DNA from: R-RK-3 sp963834945
Lineage (GTDB): Bacteria; Pseudomonadota; Alphaproteobacteria; Rhizobiales; Rhodomicrobiaceae
Assembly: GCA_963834945.1 (NCBI GenBank)
Contig: CAWIDT010000011.1
Location: 186,001-250,000 of the forward strand
Length of the DNA: 64,000 nt
Direction: 5' to 3'
The position numbers and the translations under genes are program-made. This document shows positions 9,621 through 26,680 of the stretch, in pieces. The notes beneath the pieces were generated by a model. That model saw only the letters and a list, made by a program, of their open reading frames with translations. It was not told the DNA's origin and searched no databases. Each line of letters starts with the position of its first letter. The first letter of the stretch is position 1.

Positions 9621-9653
9621 CGCCTCGTAAGGTGATTTAGGCGTTACGAGGCG
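9621..9653. promoter_or_regulatory. 10-bp perfect inverted repeat between divergent genes
   Basis: CGCCTCGTAA (9621-9630) is repeated inverted as TTACGAGGCG (9644-9653), with a 13-base spacer. It lies 19 bp upstream of the small membrane gene start and 80 bp upstream of dapF. It could be an operator or a leader hairpin; position alone cannot decide. Confidence 0.45.
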
Positions 9654-9733
9654 TGAGAGAATACCCTATCTGGCGTTGTTTACTCAGAAGGGAAATTATT
9701 TTGTTCCACCTGAACGGGGTCCGACGGTTCGGC

Positions 9734-10597
9734 ATGAATGGAAGCGTACATCCTTTTCGGAAGATGAACGGCCTCGGCAATGATTTTGCCGTGTTTGACG
9801 CGCGCCTGTCCGGCTTGCGCGTCAATGCTGCTTGTGCAATGCGGATCGCCGATCGGTCAAGCGGCGTCGGCTGCGATCAGGTGATCATCATCGAGCCGTC
9901 GCAGCGGGCCGACGTCTTCATGCGGATTCTCAATCCCGATGGGTCCGAGGTGGATGCGTGCGGCAATGCAACACGCTGCGTTGCGGCGCTGCTTGCGGCA
10001 GAAAAGGGGCGTGACGACGTCACCATCGAAACCGGCGCTGGCATTCTGCGCGGATCGGTGCAAGGCGACGGCGGGGTAGCGGTGGACATGGGGCCGCCGC
10101 GCCTGGGCTGGGCCGAGATTCCGCTCGCCCGCGCGTTCGACGACACCGCCACGCTCGATGTGCGCTTCGACGGCGGCGCGGGCGCCATGCTGGATGCGCC
10201 CGGTGTGGTGAATGTGGGAAACCCGCATTGCGTCTTTATCGTTGCTGATCTGGACCGCTACGATCTGGCCGCGATCGGCCCGCGCATCGAGCACGACCCG
10301 CTGTTTCCCGAGCGCGTCAATGTTTCGCTGGCGCAGGTGCTTGGACGCGATGCGATCCGCCTGGCGGTCTGGGAGCGTGGCGCGGGGCTTACCCTGGCCT
10401 GCGGAAGCGCCGCCTGCGCGGCCGCCGTCGCGACGGCCCGCAAGGGGCTGACGGCGCGAAAGGTGTCCGTCGGGTTGCCGGGCGGTAACCTTCAGATCGA
10501 ATGGCGCGAAACCGACGATCACATTTTAATGACTGGGCCTTGGCAGTTGGACTATGAAGGTGTCTTCGAATTCGACCAGCCCGCTTTGGCGAGCTGA
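9734..10597 (+). CDS. dapF: Diaminopimelate epimerase DapF
   Basis: Interconverts LL- and meso-diaminopimelate, giving the lysine precursor and the peptidoglycan cross-link residue. I start at ATG 9734, because the family begins shortly before PFRKMNGLGNDF; upstream in-frame codons add an unlikely leader. Both catalytic cysteines are present: VDACGNATRC (about residue 76) and LACGSAACAA (about residue 225). 287 residues. It is followed after 11 bp by mtaB, then ftsY overlapping by 4 bp, so dapF-mtaB-ftsY form one transcription unit, as in many alphaproteobacteria. Confidence 0.95.
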   Translation: MNGSVHPFRKMNGLGNDFAVFDARLSGLRVNAACAMRIADRSSGVGCDQVIIIEPSQRADVFMRILNPDGSEVDACGNATRCVAALLAAEKGRDDVTIETGAGILRGSVQGDGGVAVDMGPPRLGWAEIPLARAFDDTATLDVRFDGGAGAMLDAPGVVNVGNPHCVFIVADLDRYDLAAIGPRIEHDPLFPERVNVSLAQVLGRDAIRLAVWERGAGLTLACGSAACAAAVATARKGLTARKVSVGLPGGNLQIEWRETDDHILMTGPWQLDYEGVFEFDQPALAS

Positions 10598-10608
10598 CGC
10601 CGCAAACA

Positions 10609-11871
10609 ATGATGATGAACGAACCACGGATCATAAATTTCGGCTGCCGTCTCAATGCCTATGAAAGCGAGGCAATGGCGGAGCATGCCCGCGCGGCTGG
10701 CCTGACCGATACGATCGTGATCAATAGCTGCGCGGTGACCGCCGAGGCGGTGCGGCAGGCGCGGCAGGCGGTGCGCAAGGCGCGCCGCGATCATCCCGGC
10801 GCGCGCATCGTTGTCACCGGCTGCGCCGCGCAGACCGACCCCGCCGGATTCGCCGCGATGGACGAGGTCGACCATGTCATCGGCAATGACGAGAAGATGC
10901 GGCCCGCAACCTTTGCGGCGCTCGCCGAAGCGGGCGGCGAGCGCGTCATCGTCAACGACATCATGTCGGTGCGCGAAACCGCGCATCATCTGGTGACCGG
11001 CTTCGGCAGCCGGGCGCGCGCCTATGTGCAGATCCAGAATGGCTGCGACCATCGCTGCACCTTCTGCATCATTCCCTATGGGCGCGGCAATTCGCGATCC
11101 GTACCGGCGGGCGTCGTGGTGGACCAGATCCGCTCGATCGCCGAGCGCGGCTATCGCGAAGTGGTGCTGACGGGCGTCGATATCACCGCCTATGGCGCCG
11201 ATCTGCCCGGCGAAATGACGCTGGGCCGGCTGGTGCGCAAGATTTTGAAGCTGGTGCCGGACCTGCCGCGCCTGCGCCTTTCCTCCATCGACACCATCGA
11301 GGCCGACGAGCCGCTGATCCGGGCGCTCGCCGAGGAGGAGCGGCTGATGCCGCATCTGCATCTGTCGCTCCAGGCCGGCGACGACATGATCCTGAAGCGG
11401 ATGAAGCGCCGTCATTCGCGCGCGCACGCCATCGCCTTTTGCGATGAAGCGCGCCGGCTGCGGCCCGACATCGTCTTCGGCGCCGATATCATTGCCGGCT
11501 TCCCCACCGAAACGGAGGCGATGTTCGCCAATTCGATGCGGATGGTCGAGGAGTGCGGGCTGACTTTCCTGCATGTCTTCCCTTATTCGCCGCGCCCCGG
11601 CACACCCGCCGCGCGGATGCCGCAGCTCGACCGCAGCGACATAAAAGAACGTGCCGAAAGGCTCCGTCATATTGGCCGAGCGGCTCTCGATGCTTATCTG
11701 TCATCCTGTCAGGGACGGCGCATCGAGGTGCTAATGGAAAAGAACAATGTCGGGCGGACGCCGCAATTCGCCGAGCTGACGCTCGATGAGGGAGCAGCGT
11801 CCGGCCGCTTGATTTCGGCAGCGGTTACAGGACACGAAGCGGGGCGGCTCACGGGAACCGCGCTCTCGTGA
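10609..11871 (+). CDS. mtaB: tRNA t6A37 methylthiotransferase MtaB
   Basis: Radical-SAM enzyme that converts N6-threonylcarbamoyladenosine-37 of tRNA to its 2-methylthio form. The N-terminal UPF0004 domain has cluster-binding cysteines in NFGCRLN, INSCAVT and VTGCAAQ. The radical-SAM motif is CDHRCTFC (about residues 146-153), followed by the SAM-binding core and a short TRAM-like C terminus. 420 residues is the MtaB size; RimO and MiaB differ in the first motif (C-x-LN here is MtaB-like). It shares GTGA with ftsY, so the two are translationally coupled. Confidence 0.92.
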   Translation: MMMNEPRIINFGCRLNAYESEAMAEHARAAGLTDTIVINSCAVTAEAVRQARQAVRKARRDHPGARIVVTGCAAQTDPAGFAAMDEVDHVIGNDEKMRPATFAALAEAGGERVIVNDIMSVRETAHHLVTGFGSRARAYVQIQNGCDHRCTFCIIPYGRGNSRSVPAGVVVDQIRSIAERGYREVVLTGVDITAYGADLPGEMTLGRLVRKILKLVPDLPRLRLSSIDTIEADEPLIRALAEEERLMPHLHLSLQAGDDMILKRMKRRHSRAHAIAFCDEARRLRPDIVFGADIIAGFPTETEAMFANSMRMVEECGLTFLHVFPYSPRPGTPAARMPQLDRSDIKERAERLRHIGRAALDAYLSSCQGRRIEVLMEKNNVGRTPQFAELTLDEGAASGRLISAAVTGHEAGRLTGTALS

Positions 11872-12946
11872 CGGAAACCGAGCCCAAAAAGCGGAGCATG
11901 TTCGGCCGCCTGTTCGGCAGGGACGAGGCGGAGGCTGATGCAGCCGCCGCGACGCTGGATGCCGAGCGCGCGCCCACGGAGCCTGCTCGGTCGCCAAGCG
12001 CCGCCGAGCCGGCGGACGCTGCGCCCGGTAAGGGCAGCTGGTTTCAGCGGCTGCGCCAGGGGCTGTCGAAAACCTCAGAGCAGCTGACCGAGGGCATCAC
12101 CGGCGTCTTCACCAAGCGCAAGCTCGACGCTGCGACGCTTGAGGAGTTCGAAGAGCTGCTGATCCGCGCGGATCTGGGCATGGACACCGCCGCCCGCATC
12201 GTCGAGCGGCTGTCATCGGGCCGCTACGACAAGGAAATCTCGCCGGAAGCGGTCAGCGCCATCCTGGCGGACGAAGTCGAGGCGACGCTTCGCCCGGTCG
12301 CCGTGCCGCTGACAATCGACGGCGCGAAACGCCCGCACGTCATATCTGGTCGTCGGCGTCAACGGCACCGGCAAGACCACGACGATCGGCAAGCTGGCGC
12401 GAGTGTTTGCCGGCGAAGGCAAGACAGTGATGCTGGCCGCCGGCGACACGTTTCGCGCCGCCGCCGATCGAGCAGCTCAAGATCTGGGGCGAGCGGACGG
12501 GGTCGCCCGTCGTGGCCGGGGAAACCGGTGCCGATGCGGCCGGTCTCGTGCATGACGCCTTGCGCCGCGCGGTCGAGACTGGCAGCGACATTCTGATCGT
12601 CGACACGGCCGGACGCCTTCAAAACAAGGCGTATCTGATGGCGGAACTGGAAAAGATCGTCCGGGTGATCCGGAAGTTCGATCCCGCCGCGCCGCACACG
12701 GTTTTGCTGACGCTGGATGCGACGACCGGCCAGAACGCGCTGAACCAGGTCGAAATCTTCAGGAAAACCGCCGGGGTGACCGGGCTGATCATGACCAAGC
12801 TCGACGGCACGGCGCGCGGCGGCATCCTGGTCGCGATCGCCGATAAGTACAAGCTTCCGGTCCATGCGATCGGCGTGGGCGAGGGGGTGGAGGACCTCCA
12901 GCCGTTCGATGCGCGGGACTTTGCCCGGGCCATCGCCGGATTGTAA
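11868..12946 (+). CDS. ftsY: Signal recognition particle receptor FtsY (frame broken twice by insertions)
   Basis: GTPase that docks the SRP-ribosome complex at the inner membrane. It starts at a GTG overlapping the mtaB stop. An acidic, Ala/Glu-rich A-domain covers about the first 60 residues, then the helical N domain and the Ras-like G domain. G motifs are visible: GVNGTGKTTT, DTFRAAA, DTAGRLQN and TKLDGTARGG. As written the frame is lost near 12342 and again near 12466. Dropping one base at each site yields a continuous 358-residue FtsY, so these are almost certainly sequencing insertions in an essential gene. Confidence 0.93.
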
Positions 12947-12975
12947 ACTAGTCATAGACAGATAAAGGACGCGTT

Positions 12976-13635
12976 GTGCTCAAGGGATTGTCCTCATCCA
13001 CCAAGCTTGTCATCAAGCTGATCATCGAATTCTTGCCGCTCGCGCTGTTCTTTGTCGCGAGCACGAAATACGATTTTGCCGTCAGCACGGCCGTCCTCAT
13101 GGGCGCGACGGTCGTCTCGCTCATCGTGACCTGGTATTTTGTTCCGGCAGCTGGCATTGATGGCGATCATCACCGCGATTACGGGGATCGTCGCAGGCGG
13201 CATCACGCTGGGACTGCAAGATCCGACCTATATTCAGATGAAGCCGACCATCGTCAGCCTGACATTTGCCGCGATCCTGCTCACCGGGCCTCATTTTCGA
13301 TAAGCCGCTGTTCAAGGTGCTGCTCGGTCAAAGCCTGCATTTGACCGAGCAGGGCTGGCGGGTTTTGACCTGGCTGTGGTTCTTCTATTTTCTGTTCGTG
13401 ACCGGCCTGAACGAATATATCTGGCGCAATTACAGCTGGGAGTTCTGGGCTGCCTTCAAGGCTTTCGGCCTGATGCCGCTGACGGTTATCTATGCGCTGC
13501 CGCAAATGTTCCTGCTGAAGCGATATCGTCCGCCGGAAACGGAGGCTGAAGCCTCCTATGATTTCGGCAAGGCCGAGCGTCAAGCAGCGGCCGCTGAAAG
13601 CGGCTCCTGCCGCAGCCGAGAGCACCACCCCTTGA
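12976..13635 (+). CDS. yciB: Inner-membrane septation protein YciB/IspZ, copy 1 (three insertions)
   Basis: Multi-helix inner-membrane protein of the septation protein A family, linked to envelope integrity and division. It starts at GTG 12976 with AAAGGA upstream. Recognisable blocks are LIIEFLPLALFFVAS, TWYFFRQLALMAIIT, IQMKPTIVSL and NEYIWRNYSWEFWAAFK. The frame is broken near 13141, 13288 and 13578. Removing one base at each gives 218 residues ending in a Pro/Ala/Glu tail. It stands 29 bp after ftsY and 21 bp before a second homologue, probably in the same operon. Confidence 0.87.
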
Positions 13636-13656
13636 GTGCGGGTCCTGGAGACACGC

Positions 13657-14219
13657 ATGCCGTTGTTGAAAATCGCCCTGGAATTCGGTCCCGCTGGTTC
13701 TGTTCTTCATCGCCAACGGCAAATTCGGCATCTTCACTGCGACGGCCGTCTTTATGGGCGCGACGCTGGTTTCTCTCGTCGCCAGCCGGTTCGTTTTGAA
13801 GAAAATTCCGATCATGCCCCTGGTGACGGGCTGTTTTGTGCTCGTTTTCGGCGCGCTGACGCTCTATTTGCACGACGATTGGTTTATCAAGATCAAGCCG
13901 ACAATCATCAATCTGCTTTTCGCGATCGCCTTAGTGGCGGGCCTCTATTTCGGCCGTTCGCTGATGAAGATCCTGCTCGGCGACGTGATCAAGCTGCAGG
14001 ATGAGGGCTGGCGAAAGCTAACCATGCGCTGGGCCGGATTTTTTCGTGTTCCTCGCTATTCTGAATGAGATCGTCTGGCGCAGCTTCTCGACCGACAGTT
14101 GGGTGGCGTTCAAAAGCTTCGGAATCATGCCCCTCACATTCCTATTCATGATGGCGCAGATCGGTTTGTTGCAGAAATATCAGCTCCCAGAAGATATGGC
14201 CGACGCACCTTCACAATAA
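13657..14219 (+). CDS. Septation protein YciB/IspZ homologue, copy 2 (two insertions)
   Basis: A second, diverged member of the same family directly behind copy 1. It has the same order of blocks: ALEFGPLVLFFIANGKFG, TLYLHDDWFIKIKPTIIN, LMKILLGDVIKLQDEGWRKLTMRW and NEIVWRSFSTDSWVAFKSFGIMPLTF. The frame is broken near 13691 and in a T-run at 14039-14044; correction gives 186 residues. Sequence divergence from copy 1 shows an old paralogue pair, not an assembly duplication. Its distinct job is unknown; the two may form a complex or act under different conditions. Confidence 0.85.
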
Positions 14220-14394
14220 TTTGCGATAATCGGTTCATATTTTCAGCCTATTCATAATCTTAGCCGTCTGCCTTCGTTCAGCAGCACCGGGTGCGCCCGG
14301 GTGCGGAATGTCGGTTGCCGGGCGCCCCTCCCCACCGGATGGGTGCTGTCGCCGCTGCGCAAACCCAATCACAAGAGAACCGCGTTTGTCTTCA

Positions 14395-14929
14395 ATGAGT
14401 ACACGGAAAAACAAGCCGGGCTCTAAAGCCGCCGCGAAGAGTGCGAGCCTTGAAAAGGCGAAGCCCTCCAAGAAGTCCCAGGCACTTCCCCGGTTCGAGG
14501 GCTCGGCCAGCCATCTCCTGCACCGCGCCGAACAATCCGCGACGGAGATTTTCGGCCGCATCGCGCCGACAGGGGATGCTCACACCGCGCCAATACGCCA
14601 TTCTGGCGGCAATCGAGGCCAATCAGGGCCTGAGCCAGACCGGGTTGGTTGAGAAGACCGGCATCGACCGCTCGACCCTCGCCGACATCGTCCGCCGGAT
14701 GCTGGACAAGGGACTCGTGCAGCGGGAGAGGACCGCCGACGACGCCAGGGCTTACGCCGTGCATCTGACCCGCAAGGGCACCAACATGCTCAAAAAGATG
14801 CGCCCCTTCGCCGACGAGGTCGACCGGCAGATCGTCGATGCGATTCCGGCGGACCAGCGGAAGGTGTTCCTCAGCGTGCTGAATCACCTGGTTCAGACGC
14901 TCGCCGAGCCGAAAAAGCCCGTCAAATAG
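14395..14929 (+). CDS. MarR-family transcriptional regulator (one insertion)
   Basis: Winged-helix DNA-binding regulator. The N terminus is a basic Lys/Ser/Ala tail of about 40 residues (MSTRKNKPGSKAAAKSAS), unusual for MarR proteins. The domain then starts at HLLHRAEQSATEIFGRI. The wHTH reads LTPRQYAILAAIEANQGLSQTGLVEKTGIDRSTLADIVRRM in register, with the wing DDARAYAVHLT. The frame is broken in a G-run at 14572-14575; removing one G gives 177 residues. No ligand can be assigned. The 175 bp between yciB copy 2 and this gene hold no gene. Confidence 0.8.
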
Positions 14930-15029
14930 CCTGTGCCAATCTGCATCAGCGAGGGGACTGGAAATCCGGCTCGCGCTGACATATCTTATAGTCAGAGTGA
15001 GTATATGGAGGTTTTTTCCGTTCCGCAGA

Positions 15030-15048
15030 TATGCTCAAGTTGAGCATA
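15030..15048. promoter_or_regulatory. 19-bp perfect palindrome upstream of nadA, candidate operator
   Basis: TATGCTCAA-G-TTGAGCATA, 9-bp arms around one central base, ends 32 bp before the nadA start. Its position between a likely promoter and the ribosome site suits a repressor operator. Alphaproteobacterial NAD synthesis genes are controlled by repressors such as NadQ and NrtR; which one binds here is inference only. Confidence 0.6.
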
Positions 15049-15080
15049 AGTTCCTCGAGCGGGGCTCGCTGGAGGACATG

Positions 15081-16150
15081 ATGGCTACCGTCAGCTTGAA
15101 TCTCGATCGTACCGCCGCGCCGCGGCAAGCCGGTTCGGCCATTGTCCGGCCTGCCGGGTCCAGAGTACACCAAGGAGGTTGCGAGAGAGACCGCGCATCT
15201 CTATGAGCGCGTGAAACACGTCATTCCGCCTGTCGAGTGGCCCGCCTTCGCGCCTTACGTCAAGGCGATCAACGATCTGAAGCGCGAGCGCAATGCCACC
15301 ATCCTGGCGCACAATTACATGACGCCGGAGATCTTCCACTGCATCGCCGATTTCGTCGGCGACTCGCTGCAGCTTGCCAAGGAAGCGGCCAAGACCGACG
15401 CGGACGTGATCGTGCAATGCGGCGTGCATTTCATGGCCGAGACCTCAAAAATCCTCAACCCCGATAAGAAGGTGCTGATCCCCGACAGCCGTGCCGGCTG
15501 TTCGCTCGCCGCCTCGATCACCGGCGCCGATGTGCGCGCCTTGCGGGAAGCTTATCCCGGCGTGCCCGTGGTGACCTATGTCAACACTTCGGCGGAGGTG
15601 AAGGCGGAGAGCGACATATGCTGCACCTCGTCCAACGCCGTGCAGGTGGTCGAAAGCCTCGGCACGCCGAGCGTGCTGATGATCCCGGACGAATATCTGG
15701 CGAAATATGTCGCGACGCAGACGGCGGTGAAGATCATCGCCTGGCACGGCCATTGCGAGGTGCATGAGCGGTTTACCGGCACGGAGCTGCGCGGTTTCCG
15801 CGAGGCGCATCCCGGCCTGAAGATCATCGCGCATCCGGAATGCGCGCCCGACGTGATCGCAGGAGGCCGATTTTACCGGATCGACGCATGGGATGATCAC
15901 CTGGGTGAAGGACCACCGGCCGTCGAAGGTGCTGCTGGTGACGGAATGCTCGATGAGCCACAATGTGCAGGCCGAGACGCCGGAGGTGCAGTTCATCCGT
16001 CCGTGCAATTTTTGCCCGCATATGAAGCGGATCACATTGCCGAAAATCCTCAACTCGCTGGTGACAATGGAGGAGGAGGTGACGGTCGATCCGGTCATAG
16101 CCGCGCGGGCGCGCAGAGCTGTCGAGCGGATGATCAATCTCACCCATTGA
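15081..16150 (+). CDS. nadA: Quinolinate synthase NadA (two insertions)
   Basis: 4Fe-4S enzyme that condenses iminoaspartate with dihydroxyacetone phosphate to quinolinate for NAD synthesis. GGAGG sits 5 bases before ATG 15081 (an ATG at 15078 is adjacent). The corrected N terminus runs MATVSLNLDRTAAPR into GLPGPEYTKEV. Cluster cysteines are in QCGVHFMAETSKIL, HPECAPDV and PCNFCPHMKRI. Frame breaks near 15144 and 15861 each vanish on removing one base, giving 355 residues. nadB and nadC are not adjacent. An intrinsic terminator follows at 16179-16205. Confidence 0.93.
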
Positions 16151-16178
16151 ATGGGCGGACGGGGAGGACCAAACGAAA

Positions 16179-16205
16179 AGGAGCCGCTCGGCGGGAGGGG
16201 CTCCT
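16179..16205 (+). terminator. Intrinsic terminator after nadA
   Basis: AGGAGCC (16179-16185) pairs with GGCTCCT (16199-16205) and is followed by a CGGTCTTTTA run, 28 bp beyond the nadA stop. Confidence 0.6.
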
Positions 16206-16267
16206 CGGTCTTTTACGGGTGGGCGCGCGGGCAAGAGCCGGCGAGGAGGCAGGCACCTATTCAGGTG

Positions 16268-17189
16268 TCAGTGGACCCCGTCGTCCAAGGATATGGCTGC
16301 CATTCCAGGCTTTCCCGGCGAAGTCACCTCGCTGTTCAAAGAAAAGCCGGTGGGGATTTCCGTGGCTCTGGCGTCGATCATCTTGACCGCCGTCTCGGTG
16401 GCGGCGTCACCCTTAAGACTGATCGACTGATCGGTGATTTCGACCGAGCCATTATCCAGCAGCCTCAGCAAATCGAGCGCGTGAAGGGCTGCTTTCATCC
16501 ATTTGTCTGATAGGTGACGGTTGAAGCCGGTGCCGTCGCTGATATCGCATTCCGGGAACATGGTGCTGGCAGCCGTCATGATGGCTTTCTTGTCACTCTG
16601 GTCGGGCACGACACCGGAAATCTTCAGCGTTCCGTCCTTGGTGACCGATGCGGTCCATGATTTGACGGGCGGCGAGATGCGGATGCTCTTGATCAGAACG
16701 CCTGTCGGGCTATCGGCGATGGCGTTCTTAACATCGGTGAGGACAACGGCCGTGCTTGCCGCTCCTTCGAGCGAAACACCATTATCGTCGACCTGCGCCT
16801 TGCCCCTTTCCACATATCCAAGAAGCTTCAGAGCGAAACTTAGGCCGCCGATCTTGACGTTGTGGCCGCTTGAGGATTTTACCACCTTGACGCGGTCGTA
16901 GACCGAGGCGGAAGGAAAGCTGGCTTTCACCAGGCCGATCAGTGTCTTGTAGTCCTCTTCGGAGGCCATGCTGCCCTTCAGCTTGATGCGATCCAGGTCC
17001 TTCATAATTCTGAGGGAATAGGTGACGGGGCGGGCTTCGGTTGCGCTTTCGTTATTCACCACGACGTCGCTCTGAGGGATCATGACCGACCGGACGCCAG
17101 GCGCAGATTGCGCCCACGCCGCTCCACACAAGAGGGCACATCCGCAGCAGCTTAAAATCAGCGCAAACGGCGCACCATATCGATTTCAT
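16268..17189 (-). CDS. Secreted protein with BON-like repeats (one insertion near the start)
   Basis: After removing one base near 17178, the ATG at 17189 opens a clean signal peptide (MKSIGAPFALILSCC, then ALLCGAAWAQS) and a 306-residue protein. A GGGGGAC stretch precedes the ATG. The mature part is mixed alpha/beta with two or more BON-like units (VTYSLRIMKDLDRIKLKGSM; SWTASVTKDGTLKISGVVPD; ALDLLRLLDNGSVEITDQSISLKGDA), the pattern seen in the periplasmic part of OmpATb/ArfA-type proteins. No OmpA peptidoglycan-binding domain follows. It is probably periplasmic or membrane-associated; its role is unknown. It is transcribed from its own promoter downstream of the rpoC terminator. Confidence 0.65.
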
Positions 17190-17523
17190 GGGTTTGTCCC
17201 CCGACATCTCGATGACACTCCCCAACGAATGAAAACCGGAAAAAAGTTCCTTTAGCGTTGCACGCTACCACGCATAACGCTTTCGGATATCCGGCTTCGT
17301 TCGTCGCTTTGCTCGTCTGTCCCTACTGCAAAATTGCCGGATCGCGCTGTGCATGACGCCATTTGAGGACCGGCCCTGCGAGTGATGCTTTTTGTGTCTT
17401 TCGCAGTGCAGGACTACAAAATAGCCAAATTCGGTCATTTTTCCAAGCAGAAGTGGCACGCGAACCGCAAAAACTTACAAATGCTTAACCAGCCACGTTC
17501 TTTCGGCCCCTGAACGCAGCAAC
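17190..17523. other. Non-coding region between rpoC terminator and the BON-like gene
   Basis: About 330 bp, less GC-rich than the neighbours, with no supportable gene. It should hold the promoter of the BON-like gene (minus strand). A 10-bp palindrome CGGATATCCG is at 17284-17293; I assign it no function. Confidence 0.4.
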
Positions 17524-17554
17524 AAAAAGGGGTGCGCCGTCTCCGGCACACCCC
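17524..17554 (-). terminator. Intrinsic terminator of the rpoBC operon
   Basis: On the minus strand, GGGGTGTGCC pairs with GGCGCACCCC (one mismatch, 6-base loop; stem 17529-17554), followed directly by TTTTTG (17524-17528). It lies 20 bp after the rpoC stop. Confidence 0.85.
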
Positions 17555-17574
17555 GAATCACTGTCTCGTCCGTC

Positions 17575-21797
<4,223 letters not shown>

Positions 21798-21950
21798 CCG
21801 TCACTCCTAATGAGGTGCCTGGCGCTGGCTCTCGCCGCACTTCACCGGATTTCGCTGTTTAAACTGGCGGTTAGCGAAAACCGGCTCAAATCGTCTTAGC
21901 TGTCGTCTTCATTTCGCGGGCCGGGCTTCACGTGGCGCCGGCTTTCACGC

Positions 21951-21982
21951 GGAATGGCTGGCATCGCAATGCCAGCCATTCC
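21951..21982 (-). other. 14-bp perfect stem-loop in the rpoB-rpoC intergenic region
   Basis: GGAATGGCTGGCAT (21951-21964) is exactly inverted at 21969-21982, with a CGCA loop on the plus strand. It starts 10 bp beyond the rpoB stop inside a 195-bp spacer. In the sense direction no T-run follows, so it is unlikely to be a simple terminator. It may be an RNA processing or stability element. In the antisense direction a T-rich stretch (TTATTTTTATG) does follow. Confidence 0.75.
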
Positions 21983-21992
21983 TCGCTTATTT

Positions 21993-26113
<4,121 letters not shown>

Positions 26114-26138
26114 CTCATCTCCTCATGTCACTCATAAA

Positions 26139-26183
26139 CGGCTCTCCGCAAACGCGCCTTAAAGGCGTCTGAGGAGAACCGTC
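26139..26183 (-). other. Stem-loop in the rplL-rpoB intergenic region
   Basis: Outer arms ACGGCTCTCC/GGAGAACCGT (one mismatch) enclose a perfect inner stem CGCCTT/AAGGCG. It sits between rplL and rpoB, where the E. coli operon has an attenuator and an RNase III processing site. By position it is a candidate for the same role; no T-run follows in the sense direction. Confidence 0.55.
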
Positions 26184-26244
26184 GTCGGATTTCGCTCATC
26201 GATCCTGGGGGCGGAAAGCCGCGCGGCCTCCCGCCCTCCGGATA

Positions 26245-26631
26245 TCACTTAATTTCGACGGTCGCGCCGGCGGCCTCGACCTTCTTCTTGATCTCTTCGG
26301 CTTCCGCCTTGGAAACAGCTTCCTTGATCGCCTTCGGAGCGGCCTCGACGAGGTCCTTCGCTTCCTTCAGCCCAAGGCTGGTGATGGCGCGCACTTCCTT
26401 GATCACGTTGATCTTCTGTGCGCCGGCCGCCATCAGGATGACGTCGAACTCGGTCTTCTCCTCAACCTCGGCAGCGCCAGCGCCGCCGCTTCCGGGCATC
26501 GGCATGGCCATCGGCACGGCAGCCGCGGCAGAGACGCCCCAGCCTTCCTCAAGCTTCTTGATCAGGCCGGAGACTTCCAGAACCGTCATCTTGGACAGTT
26601 CGTCATACAGCTTTTCGATTTTGTCAGACAT
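26245..26631 (-). CDS. rplL: 50S ribosomal protein L7/L12
   Basis: 128 residues from MSDKIEKLYDELSK, with AAGGAA just upstream. It has the N-terminal dimerisation domain, an Ala/Met/Pro/Gly hinge (about residues 35-54) and the C-terminal factor-binding domain (FDVILMAAGAQKINVIKEVR; GLGLKEAKDLV-like GLKEAKDLVEAAP). It forms the ribosomal stalk that recruits translation factors. It lies 49 bp after rplJ, as usual. Confidence 0.97.
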   Translation of the reverse strand: MSDKIEKLYDELSKMTVLEVSGLIKKLEEGWGVSAAAAVPMAMPMPGSGGAGAAEVEEKTEFDVILMAAGAQKINVIKEVRAITSLGLKEAKDLVEAAPKAIKEAVSKAEAEEIKKKVEAAGATVEIK

Positions 26632-26680
26632 GTCAGTTCCTTCAAATTCCGTTTGGTGCTTTCGCTTCGACCGCGCCGCT

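Noticed and set aside
17265..17459. 64-codon minus-strand frame between rpoC and the BON-like gene
   Set aside because: No ribosome site, no recognisable features and atypical base composition for a gene here; treated as non-coding.
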